From contig CAMLGG010000111.1 of NCBI GenBank assembly GCA_946479475.1, forward strand, positions 1-16,014: a DNA stretch of 16,014 bases. The letters are read 5' to 3'. The translations under genes and the position numbers were made by a program. The DNA comes from an uncultured Ideonella sp. (lineage in GTDB: Bacteria > Pseudomonadota > Gammaproteobacteria > Burkholderiales > Burkholderiaceae). The notes beneath the pieces are model-generated. The model ran no database searches. It saw only the letters and a list, made by a program, of their open reading frames with translations, and was not told the DNA's origin. This document shows, piece by piece, positions 7,988 through 14,106 of the stretch (position 1 is its first letter; the number at the start of each line of letters is the position of its first letter).

Positions 7988-8596
7988 ATGGCCACGCCTT
8001 TGCTCGAGCTTTCCGCCCTGCACGACCCCGATCGCCGCCAGCTGCTGGGCCAGCTGGGCGGCTGCGCCCTCGCCTGGGGCCTGCCCACCTGGGCGGCAGC
8101 CGCGACGGACGACGACACGTATGACCAGGAGTCGACCCTCAAGGCAGTGACCGACTTCTTCGGCCAGACGACCGAGGGCCTGGCCAAGGTGGTCGAGAAG
8201 GCGTTCAAGGAACAGGGGCGCCCGAACGGCTACATCCGTGGCGAGGAGGTCGCGGGTGCATTGACCGTGGGCCTGCGCTACGGCGACGGCGAACTCATGA
8301 TGAAGCGCGGCGGCACGGCCAAGGTCTACTGGGCCGGGCCGTCGATCGGCTTCGACGCGGGCGCGAATGCGTCCAAGGTCTTCACGCTCGTCTACAAGCT
8401 GCCCGGCATCGATGCGATCTACCGCCGCTATCCGGGCGTGGACGGCAGCCTGTACTTCGTGGGTGGTGCCGGCATCAACTACCAGCGGCTGGAGGGTGTC
8501 ACCCTTGCGCCGATCCGGCTGGGCGTCGGCGTACGCACCGGCGCCAGCGTCGGCTACGTGCACTACCGGCGCGAGAAGTCGCTCAACCCGCTGTGA
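7988..8596 (+). CDS. Exported DUF1134 (EipA-like) envelope protein
   Basis: A 202-residue protein of the DUF1134 family, whose Brucella member EipA is a periplasmic small beta-barrel protein linked to envelope integrity. The mature part has the family core: a [19 protein letters not shown] segment, then [20 protein letters not shown], a VYKL strand, and a C-terminal Gly-rich sheet ([26 protein letters not shown]). The N-terminus carries a twin-arginine pair (Arg16-Arg17, DRRQLL) before a hydrophobic stretch and Ala-Ala-Ala-Ala at 36-39, suggesting Tat or Sec export with cleavage near residue 39. An LGGC at 23-26 resembles a lipobox, but it sits before most of the hydrophobic core. The gene ends 14 bases inside the 3' end of hldD on the other strand. 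The family call is strong; a role in envelope maintenance here is inferred. Confidence 0.85.
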   Translation: MATPLLELSALHDPDRRQLLGQLGGCALAWGLPTWAAAATDDDTYDQESTLKAVTDFFGQTTEGLAKVVEKAFKEQGRPNGYIRGEEVAGALTVGLRYGDGELMMKRGGTAKVYWAGPSIGFDAGANASKVFTLVYKLPGIDAIYRRYPGVDGSLYFVGGAGINYQRLEGVTLAPIRLGVGVRTGASVGYVHYRREKSLNPL

Positions 8597-9641
8597 CCGT
8601 CCTGCGGGTGGTGCGCCCGCGCGAGGGAACGGCCGAAGGCAGTCCGTCGGCCGGGTTCATCAGCCATTGCGCATACAGGGCCACGCCGGTCGAGACGTTG
8701 GTCATCGGCCGGTCGTAGCCCGCCCGGCGAAGGCCGCGCAGGTCGGCTCGGGTGTGGCACTGGTAGTGGCCGCGCAGCGCGTCCGGGAAGGGCGTGTAGC
8801 GCAGCAGGCCTTCGTCGACGAGCCCTCGCAGGGCCAGAGGCTCCTCGCCGCGGGCGGACCGGCAGCCGTTCAGCATGGCGGCCGCCACTGCATTGAAGGG
8901 CTCGGCGCGGCCCGAACCGAGGTTGAAGATGCCGCTCGCGCCGCCGTGCTCGAGCAGCCAGAGGTTCACGTCGACCACGTCGCCGATCCACACGAAGTCG
9001 CGCTCCTGCGCGCCGGGGCCGTAGCCGCCGTACTCGCCGAACAGGTTCACGTGGCCCTGCGCCGCGAATTGCCCGAAGTGATGGAAGGCGACCGAGGCCA
9101 TGCGGCCCTTGTGCTGCTCGCGCGGGCCGTAGACGTTGAAGTAGCGAAGGCCGGCGACCTGGGTCCCGGAGCTCTCGCGCAGGGCGCGCCTGACCGTCTG
9201 GTCGAACACCAGCTTGGACCAGCCGTACACGTTCAGCGGCCGCTCGTTCGCGGGCTCCTCGGCGAAGCTCGTCGAGCCGCCGTAGACGGCGGCCGACGAA
9301 GCGTAGATGAGCCGCGTGCCTTGCCTCTGGCAGGCCTCGAGCAGCTGGCGCGAGCACTCGTAGTTGCGCGCCATCATGAACTTGCCGTCGTGCTGCATCG
9401 TGTCCGAGCAGGCGCCCTGGTGCAGCACCGCGTCCACGCGGCCGAACTCGCCGCTGTCGAATCGCGGGTAGAAGTCGTCCAGGTCGACGTAAGCCGAGAG
9501 CTGCGTGCCGACGAGGTTGCGGAACTGCTGGCCGTCGGTGAGGTCGTCGACGGCGATGACGTCGTCGATGCCACGCGCATTCAGCGCATGGACGATGTTG
9601 CTGCCGATGAAGCCGGCGGCGCCGGTGACGACGACCCGCAT
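8583..9641 (-). CDS. hldD: ADP-L-glycero-D-manno-heptose 6-epimerase
   Basis: Converts ADP-D-glycero-D-manno-heptose to the L-glycero form with bound NADP, the last step to the donor for the LPS inner core. The 352-residue extended SDR protein shows the Rossmann motif [11 protein letters not shown] near the N-terminus, the HQGACSDT segment, YASSAAVYG, the catalytic Tyr-x-x-x-Lys in YGWSK, and the ARNYECSR and [11 protein letters not shown] segments typical of the enzyme. The C-terminus extends about 20 residues past the final amphipathic helix (from PADGLPS onward) and is basic and Ser/Thr-rich. This tail is what overlaps the DUF1134 gene. The ATG at 9641 lies two bases after the rfaE1 stop (TGAGCATG), with GGAAGG at the complement of 9651-9656, nine bases upstream. 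It is co-transcribed with rfaE1. The long open frame continuing upstream is a shadow of rfaE1. Confidence 0.95.
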   Translation of the reverse strand: MRVVVTGAAGFIGSNIVHALNARGIDDVIAVDDLTDGQQFRNLVGTQLSAYVDLDDFYPRFDSGEFGRVDAVLHQGACSDTMQHDGKFMMARNYECSRQLLEACQRQGTRLIYASSAAVYGGSTSFAEEPANERPLNVYGWSKLVFDQTVRRALRESSGTQVAGLRYFNVYGPREQHKGRMASVAFHHFGQFAAQGHVNLFGEYGGYGPGAQERDFVWIGDVVDVNLWLLEHGGASGIFNLGSGRAEPFNAVAAAMLNGCRSARGEEPLALRGLVDEGLLRYTPFPDALRGHYQCHTRADLRGLRRAGYDRPMTNVSTGVALYAQWLMNPADGLPSAVPSRGRTTRRTVTAG

Positions 9642-9643
9642 GC

Positions 9644-10627
9644 TCAGGCGCCTTCCAGGGCTCGGGGGCGCTTCGGCAATGGCGTGGGCGCCGGTGCCGG
9701 CTCGGCCTGCGCCATGGCCGCGAGCAGTTCCTCCCGGCCCACGGTGGAGGTGCCGAACTTGCCGACCACGATGCCCGCCGCCCGGTTGGCCCAGCGCATC
9801 GCCTCGAAACCGTCGTCGCCCTCGGCCATGCGCCAGGCGAGCGTGGCCAGCACGGTGTCGCCCGCGCCGCTCACGTCGTAGACCTCGCGCACCCGCGCAG
9901 GCTCGTGGACCATGCCGCGTCCGTTGAACATCGTCATGCCGGCCTCGCCCTGGGTCACCAGCAGGTAGGTCCAGCCCAGCCGCCTGCGCAGCGCGACGGC
10001 CTGCCGCTGGAACGCAGCCTCGTCCGCCCACGGGCCGGCCACCGCCTTGAATTCGCCCAGGTTGGGCTTGACCAGGGTGGCGCCCGCATAGCGCGCCCAG
10101 TCCAGCCCCTTGGGATCGACCAGCACCGGCCGCGACGCGGCGCGCGCGGCCTCGATCAGGCCCTCGCAGCCGTCGAGCGCGCCCTTGGCGTAGTCGGACA
10201 TCACCACCAGCCCATGCTCGGCGAGCAGCGCCTCGTAGCTCGCGGCCAGCATCTGCAGCATGCCCGGCACCGGCGCGCCCTCGAAGTCGGCCCGCAGCAT
10301 CTGGTGGCGCCGCGCGACGCAGCGGATCTTCTGGATCGTCTGGTAGCCGGGCGCGCTCACCCGCTCCAGCCGCACGCCGGCCTGCTGCAGGATCGCCTCC
10401 AGCGCGTCGCCGGCCTCGTCCCGCCCGGCCAGCGTCAGGAGGGTGACGGGCGCGCCGAGGGCGGCCAGGTTGAGTGCGACGTTCGCCGCGCCGCCGGCCC
10501 GGTCGTAGCGCTGCGTGACGCGCAGCACCGGCACGGGAGCCTCGGGGGAGATGCGGTCGACGCTGCCGTCCCAGTAGCGGTCCAGCATGGCGTCGCCGAC
10601 CACCAGGATGGGTTGGCGTTTCTTCAC
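9644..10627 (-). CDS. rfaE1: D-glycero-beta-D-manno-heptose-7-phosphate kinase
   Basis: Phosphorylates heptose 7-phosphate at C1 using ATP, in the pathway completed by RfaE2 and HldD. It is a 327-residue PfkB/ribokinase-fold protein. The N-terminal strand [13 protein letters not shown] is followed by the [11 protein letters not shown] substrate segment, the [15 protein letters not shown] glycine motif, [18 protein letters not shown] and VKPNLGEF. The DVSGAGDTV anion-hole motif places the catalytic base at Asp257. The GTG at 10627 is preferred because ILVVGD then begins a few residues in, as in relatives. An in-frame ATG at 10690 would add 21 residues but would overlap the tRNA promoter region. 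A 7-base inverted repeat (GGCCGGC at 10651-10657, GCCGGCC at 10671-10677) lies in the upstream leader; its meaning is unknown. The C-terminal 20 residues are Pro/Ala-rich. It is the first gene of the rfaE1-hldD operon and is divergent from the tRNA gene. Confidence 0.94.
   Translation of the reverse strand: MKKRQPILVVGDAMLDRYWDGSVDRISPEAPVPVLRVTQRYDRAGGAANVALNLAALGAPVTLLTLAGRDEAGDALEAILQQAGVRLERVSAPGYQTIQKIRCVARRHQMLRADFEGAPVPGMLQMLAASYEALLAEHGLVVMSDYAKGALDGCEGLIEAARAASRPVLVDPKGLDWARYAGATLVKPNLGEFKAVAGPWADEAAFQRQAVALRRRLGWTYLLVTQGEAGMTMFNGRGMVHEPARVREVYDVSGAGDTVLATLAWRMAEGDDGFEAMRWANRAAGIVVGKFGTSTVGREELLAAMAQAEPAPAPTPLPKRPRALEGA
9651..9656 (-). promoter_or_regulatory. Ribosome binding site of hldD inside the end of rfaE1
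   Basis: On the minus strand this reads GGAAGG, nine bases before the hldD ATG and within the last codons of rfaE1. It supports coupled translation of the pair and the start at 9641. Confidence 0.55.
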
Positions 10628-10685
10628 GCGGCCATGTTCCCATCGCCCTCGGCCGGCAAGCCCTCGAAAAGCCGGCCTCGCACCG

Positions 10686-10716
10686 TTCAAATCGGGCCGC
10701 GCGGCTCTGCTAGAAT
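10686..10716 (+). promoter_or_regulatory. Probable sigma-70 promoter of tRNA-Thr
   Basis: TTCAAA at 10686-10691 resembles a -35 box and TAGAAT at 10711-10716 a -10 box, with a 19-base spacer, slightly longer than ideal. Transcription would start a few bases before the mature tRNA 5' end at 10727. The GC-rich stretch after the -10 box (GCGCGC) is the sort of discriminator found at stringently controlled stable-RNA promoters. Confidence 0.5.
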
Positions 10717-10726
10717 GCGCGCTTTC

Positions 10727-10802
10727 GCCGGTGTAGCTCAGTTGGTAGAGCAGCGCATTCGTAATGCGAAGGTCGGGAGTTCGACTCTCTTCACCGGCAC
10801 CA
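10727..10802 (+). tRNA. tRNA-Thr (anticodon CGT)
   Basis: A 76-base cloverleaf that includes an encoded 3' CCA. The acceptor stem is GCCGGTG paired with CACCGGC, the D arm is GCTC-AGTTGGTA-GAGC, the anticodon loop is TTCGTAA with CGT at 10760-10762 (reads ACG threonine codons), the T loop is TTCGACT, and the discriminator base is A. The anticodon stem region matches what I recall of E. coli thrW, including its imperfect outer pair. No integrase or repeated 3' end is seen nearby, so there is no sign that it serves as an attachment site here. Confidence 0.96.
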
Positions 10803-10810
10803 GTCCCTCG

Positions 10811-10843
10811 GAAGGCCAGGCACCTCGCGGTGCGCTGGCCTTC
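10811..10843 (+). terminator. Terminator-like hairpin after tRNA-Thr
   Basis: GAAGGCCAG-GCACC (10811-10824) pairs with GGTGC-(G)-CTGGCCTTC (10829-10843) around a TCGC loop: 14 base pairs with one bulged G. It begins nine bases after the tRNA. The following TGCCTATT is only a weak T-tract, so it may act as a terminator or as a processing stem. Confidence 0.55.
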
Positions 10844-10959
10844 TGCCTATTCGGGCCGGCTCGCTTGTAAAGATCGCCAGGCCCGCGCAGCAGCGCACGA
10901 GATGGGGGCCCGAAGCCGGGTTTATGGGGCTTTCTCGGGTGCGGCCGGTGACGATGATG

Positions 10960-10981
10960 GGGGCAACAGGAGTTTTGCCCC
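10960..10981 (+). promoter_or_regulatory. Hairpin presenting the ribosome binding site of the metallopeptidase in its loop
   Basis: GGGGCAA (10960-10966) pairs perfectly with TTGCCCC (10975-10981) around the 8-base loop CAGGAGTT, which contains the AGGAG Shine-Dalgarno (10968-10972). The stem ends exactly at the GTG start codon at 10982. A weaker bulged stem-loop lies just upstream at 10909-10939. The arrangement suggests control at translation initiation, but this is inference from pairing alone. Confidence 0.5.
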
Positions 10982-11665
10982 GTGCCGAAGTACTTCATCG
11001 CCGGTGCCCTGGCACTGGCGTCGGCGACTTGTTGCGCCGCCGACCTGACCGAGACCGAGACCCGCTGGCTGCAAGGCGCCATGCCGGTCATCGCCCACGC
11101 CCAGCAGATCAGGCTGCCGCTCGACATCGTCGTGCAGCCGCAAGCGTCGCCCGGCCTGCCGCCGCTGGCCCTCGGCTTCGTCGACGGGCGATGCAAGCTG
11201 GTCCTCTCGATGCGCGGCAACCCGGAGGCCGAGGCCACCTTGGAGCGCATCGAGCCAGCCTTGCGCGGGCCGGCGCTCGAGCTCATGGCCGCGCACGAGA
11301 TCGGCCACTGCCACCGCTACCTCGACGGCGCCTGGATGGGTGTGCCAGCCGGGTTCGTCGCCGCGGCCGCGCCGTCGAAGCTCAATGCGGACCAGCGCCA
11401 GGCCTGGCTCGACATGAAGGCCACCCGGCGCGAGGAAGGCTACGGTGACCTGGTCGGCCTGTCATGGACACAGCAGCACCACCCGGAGCTCTACGGCCAG
11501 TTGCGAAGCTGGCTCCTGAAGGAGCGTTCGCGCGACCTGATCCCCGGCAGCCACCACGACACGCTCGCCTGGGTCAAGCTGGCCGGCGACGGCCGCGCCT
11601 TCACGGGCCCGGACCTCTTCGATGGCGTCAACGCGTTGTGGAAAGCCGGCCTGGCCGCGGACTGA
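10982..11665 (+). CDS. Small exported zinc metallopeptidase-like protein (HEIGH)
   Basis: A 227-residue protein with an N-terminal Sec-type signal peptide (hydrophobic residues about 4-18, probable cleavage after CCAA near residue 20), so it is probably periplasmic or secreted. AAHEIGHCH supplies an HExxH zinc-binding and catalytic motif at about residues 105-109. Further on, REEGYGDLVGLSW offers acidic residues that could provide the third zinc ligand in the manner of gluzincin peptidases; this is inference. A His-rich GSHHDT follows near residue 190. I do not recognise a named peptidase family. Translation should begin at GTG 10982, preceded by AGGAG nine bases upstream in a hairpin loop; signal-peptide continuity supports this start. 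The gene stands alone, downstream of tRNA-Thr and convergent with the UPF0149 gene 22 bases away. Its substrates are unknown. Confidence 0.75.
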   Translation: MPKYFIAGALALASATCCAADLTETETRWLQGAMPVIAHAQQIRLPLDIVVQPQASPGLPPLALGFVDGRCKLVLSMRGNPEAEATLERIEPALRGPALELMAAHEIGHCHRYLDGAWMGVPAGFVAAAAPSKLNADQRQAWLDMKATRREEGYGDLVGLSWTQQHHPELYGQLRSWLLKERSRDLIPGSHHDTLAWVKLAGDGRAFTGPDLFDGVNALWKAGLAAD

Positions 11666-11687
11666 TCCGGCCCATCGACTCGGCCCT

Positions 11688-12341
11688 TCAGGCGGCTTTC
11701 GGCGCTGCACCGTAGCGCCGCGCGTGCATCGCCAGCACGCCGTCCACCACCTCTCGCGCCATCGCATCGCGCGCCTCGGGGTCGTCCAGCGCCTCGGCCT
11801 CTTCGCTGCCCGACTCGGGCGGTTCGTCCCCACCCAGCAGCGTGATCGTGCGCAATGCCGGGCCCAGCTCGGCGTCCTGCCGCCAGGCCTGCCAGGCCTC
11901 GGGCTGCAGGTCGATCGCCTGCAGGAAGCCGGTGCACCAGTCCTGCGCGTCTATCCACTCCTCCTTCCGGCCGCCCTCGCCTTCGGACTCGACGATGCTG
12001 AACAGCGGCTCCCACAGGCGCGGATGCTCGCGCAGGGCGACGGCGATGGACTGCAGGTGGCGCAGCGCGAAGAGCGTGGCCCGCTTGCGCTGGCGGCCGC
12101 TGGGGAAGGGCTCGCCGTCGGGGCCGTCGCCGCCCCAGACCAAAGGCAGCCAGTCGGCCGTGGGCCACTGGTCCAGCCACTCCGGCGGCGCCAGCAGCAT
12201 GGCGGTCAGGTAGCCGTCCACGCCCTCGACGGTCATCGCGCCGTCGGTCGGCAGGCCCTGCAGGAGTTCGTCGAAGGCCTGCAGCTCGTCGTCGCCCAGC
12301 GGGGAGTTGTTCGAGCCGCGGTCGAATTGGGGATAGCTCAT
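11688..12341 (-). CDS. UPF0149 (YecA/YgfB-like) family protein
   Basis: A 217-residue acidic protein of the UPF0149 family. Family traits seen: N-terminal ELQAFDELLQGL helix, then the signature segment MTVEGVDGYLTAMLLAP (about residues 37-53), a conserved Trp-rich middle (DQWPTADWLPLVWGG) and the WIDAQDWCTGFLQAI segment (about residues 128-142). The C-terminal SEC-C type metal-binding motif of some YecA relatives is absent; the protein ends in an Ala/Arg-rich tail. Molecular function is not established for most members. The ATG at 12341 has no clear Shine-Dalgarno upstream, and only 68 bases separate it from the divergent Bug gene, so the two share a small intergenic region. No in-window gene shares an obvious pathway with it. 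Confidence 0.85.
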   Translation of the reverse strand: MSYPQFDRGSNNSPLGDDELQAFDELLQGLPTDGAMTVEGVDGYLTAMLLAPPEWLDQWPTADWLPLVWGGDGPDGEPFPSGRQRKRATLFALRHLQSIAVALREHPRLWEPLFSIVESEGEGGRKEEWIDAQDWCTGFLQAIDLQPEAWQAWRQDAELGPALRTITLLGGDEPPESGSEEAEALDDPEARDAMAREVVDGVLAMHARRYGAAPKAA

Positions 12342-12370
12342 GGACGGATTGTGGCGCGGTCCGGGTTACG

Positions 12371-12399
12371 CTCCTGCGCCATCACCCAAACCGCAGGAG
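12371..12399 (+). promoter_or_regulatory. Hairpin that can mask the ribosome binding site of the Bug gene
   Basis: CTCCTGCG (12371-12378) is the exact reverse complement of CGCAGGAG (12392-12399), with a 13-base loop. The right arm contains the AGGAG Shine-Dalgarno (12395-12399) that lies about 9 bases before the ATG at 12410. If the transcript begins upstream of 12371, folding would hide the ribosome binding site. The gap is only 68 bases, so the promoter would have to lie partly over the start of the UPF0149 gene. Alternatively the repeat is a DNA operator. Confidence 0.45.
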
Positions 12400-12409
12400 A
12401 AGAATCGCC

Positions 12410-13414
12410 ATGGCCTTCCCGTCCCCCCGCTTCAGCCGCCGTGCCGGGCTGGCCGCCCTGCTGGCCGTCGCCGCCTCGGCGCTGGCCCCCGCGCCCGCCC
12501 TCGCGCAGCAGCCACTCGCCGGCAAGACCGTGCGCCTGCTGGTGGGCTTCCCGCCCGGCGGCGGCACCGACGCGATCGCCCGCCTGCTGGCCGAGGGGCT
12601 GAAGGAAGAGCTGGGCGCCACCGTCATCGTCGAGAACAAGCCCGGTGCCGGCGGCCAGCTCGCCGCGCAGGCGCTCAAGGCGGCACCGCCCGACGGCACG
12701 ACGCTGTTCATCAGCCACGACCACACCATCTCGATCCTGCCGCAGGTGGTGAAGTCGCCCGGCTTCGACCCGGTGGTGGACTTCGTCCCGGTCGCCGGCT
12801 TCGCGACCTTCGTCAACGCCTTCGCCGTCTCGGGCGGCACGCCGGCCAAGTCCTTCAACGACTACGTCGGCTGGGTCCGGTCGGCCGGCGGCGGCAAGGG
12901 CGCGGTGGGCGTTCCCGCGCCTGCCTCGGTGCCCGAGTTCCTCGTCAAGCTGATCGGCGAGAAGTACAAGCTCGACCTGGTGGCGGCGCCCTACCGCGGC
13001 AGCGCGCCGATGATGGCCGACATGCTGGGCAACCAGATCCCCGCCGGCGTCGGCTCGGTGCCCGACCTGATCGAGAACCACAAGAGCGGCAAGCTGCGCG
13101 TGGTGGCGGTGATGGGCGGCGCGCGCCAGCCCGCGTTGCCCGAGGTGCCGACCTTCGCCGAGCTGGGCCTGTCCGGCTTCGAGGACGTGCCCTACTACGG
13201 CCTGTTCGCGCCCGCCGGCACGCCCAAGCCGGTGCTGGACCAGATCTCCGCCTCCCTCGCGAAGGTGCTCGCCAAGCCGGCGCTGCACGACCGCCTGGCC
13301 GCGATGGGCCTGGCGGTGGGCCACATGAGCGGCGAGCAGCTCGGCCAGCGAGAACGCGCCTACACCGCGACCTGGGCCCGCATCATCAAGGCCACGGGCT
13401 TCGTGCCACAGTAA
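12410..13414 (+). CDS. Bug-family tripartite tricarboxylate transporter substrate-binding protein
   Basis: Periplasmic solute-binding protein of the TctC/Bug family, which binds small carboxylates or related compounds. The 334 residues begin with a basic FSRRAGL twin-arginine-like start, a hydrophobic Ala/Leu core and a PALAQQ cleavage site near residue 34. The mature part shows the family signatures VGFPPGGGTDAIARLLA (about residues 45-61), ENKPGAGGQLAAQ, a DGTTLFIS segment, APYRGSAPMMADML and the closing TFAELGLSGFE / YYGLFAPAGTP region. Such genes are strongly expanded in Burkholderiales, usually as orphans without the TctA and TctB membrane partners, and none is present here. The AGGAGA ribosome binding site (12395-12400) lies in one arm of an inverted repeat. 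The ogt-like gene starts eight bases after the stop and is probably co-transcribed. The ligand cannot be predicted. Confidence 0.93.
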   Translation: MAFPSPRFSRRAGLAALLAVAASALAPAPALAQQPLAGKTVRLLVGFPPGGGTDAIARLLAEGLKEELGATVIVENKPGAGGQLAAQALKAAPPDGTTLFISHDHTISILPQVVKSPGFDPVVDFVPVAGFATFVNAFAVSGGTPAKSFNDYVGWVRSAGGGKGAVGVPAPASVPEFLVKLIGEKYKLDLVAAPYRGSAPMMADMLGNQIPAGVGSVPDLIENHKSGKLRVVAVMGGARQPALPEVPTFAELGLSGFEDVPYYGLFAPAGTPKPVLDQISASLAKVLAKPALHDRLAAMGLAVGHMSGEQLGQRERAYTATWARIIKATGFVPQ

Positions 13415-13422
13415 GGGTCCGC

Positions 13423-13974
13423 ATGGCAGGTTTCGCGTTCTTCGGCACCGCCGCCGGGCTGGTCGGCCTGGCCTGGGAAGATTCGCTCGCGATCGCCGGT
13501 GGCCAGCTGCCGGAGGCGAGCGACGAGCTGACGCGAAATCGCCTGCAGCAGCGCTACCCGCGCTGGGCCGAGTCGAAGGACCCGCCCGAGGCGGTCTCGG
13601 AGGTCCTGCGGCGCCTGGCCGCGGCGCTGGCCGGCGCGCCCGACACGCTGGAGGACGTTCCCCTGGCCGACGAGGACATCCCGGAGTTCCATCGCCGGGT
13701 CTATGCATTGGCCCGGCGCATCCCGCCCGGCCACACGCGCACCTACGGCGAGCTCGCGGCCGAGCTCGGCGGCCCGGCCGTCGCACGAGCCGTGGGCCAG
13801 GCGCTGGCCCGCAACCGCTTCGCGCCCCTCGTCCCCTGCCATCGGGTGATGGCGGCTCACGGCCAGGCCGGCGGCTTCTCCGGCCCGGGGGGCCTGCACG
13901 CCAAGCTCAGGCTGCTGCTGCTCGAAGGCGCCGCGCTCGGGCCGGCCTCCGACATCCAGCCGGGCCTGTTCTAG
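13423..13974 (+). CDS. ogt: Methylated-DNA--[protein]-cysteine S-methyltransferase
   Basis: A suicide DNA-repair protein that moves the alkyl group of O6-alkylguanine to its own cysteine. It has 183 residues. The N-terminal Ogt-like domain (about residues 1-85: FFGTAAGLVGLAW, then GQLPEAS) precedes the active domain with FHRRVYALARRIPPGHTRTYGELA, the arginine-finger helix ARAVGQALARN and the acceptor Cys139 in VPCHRV, followed by GGFSGPGG and a terminal LLLLEGA helix. Relatives usually have Asn-Pro in the loop before the active site (NPFP-V-PCHR); here it reads NRFAPLVPCHR, so Arg replaces that Pro. The ATG at 13423 has AAGGG a few bases upstream, overlapping the stop region of the Bug gene, which suggests co-transcription. 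The functional reason for pairing with a binding protein is not evident. Confidence 0.92.
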   Translation: MAGFAFFGTAAGLVGLAWEDSLAIAGGQLPEASDELTRNRLQQRYPRWAESKDPPEAVSEVLRRLAAALAGAPDTLEDVPLADEDIPEFHRRVYALARRIPPGHTRTYGELAAELGGPAVARAVGQALARNRFAPLVPCHRVMAAHGQAGGFSGPGGLHAKLRLLLLEGAALGPASDIQPGLF

Positions 13975-14093
13975 CTCCGGGCCCAGGCACCGCTCCACCT
14001 CGTCCACTCCAGGAGGAGCCGATGCAAGGGCGGCGGCGACGCTCCACCGCGGTTGCGCCGGCCGAAACCGGCTATCGTGCTGGCCTTCACTAC

Positions 14094-14098
14094 GGAGG
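14094..14098 (+). promoter_or_regulatory. Ribosome binding site of the BPSS1780-type gene
   Basis: GGAGG lies eight bases before ATG 14107. It supports that start over the in-frame ATG at 14053, which would add 18 residues outside the conserved family region. Confidence 0.6.
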
Positions 14099-14106
14099 TG
14101 GAAGAC

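Noticed and set aside
8367..9881. Plus-strand open frame of about 504 codons opposite hldD
   Set aside because: It is an antisense shadow of hldD and the end of rfaE1, with no domain signal.
10727..10981. tRNA-Thr as an attachment site for an integrated element
   Set aside because: No integrase, no repeat of the tRNA 3' end and no composition change are visible downstream.
12338..13786. Minus-strand open frame of about 482 codons opposite the Bug and ogt genes
   Set aside because: Antisense shadow; the plus-strand genes have signal peptide, family motifs and ribosome sites.
14053..14078. TTGCGC and TATCGT as a promoter for the BPSS1780-type gene
   Set aside because: The 14-base spacing is too short for a sigma-70 promoter, and both boxes match poorly.
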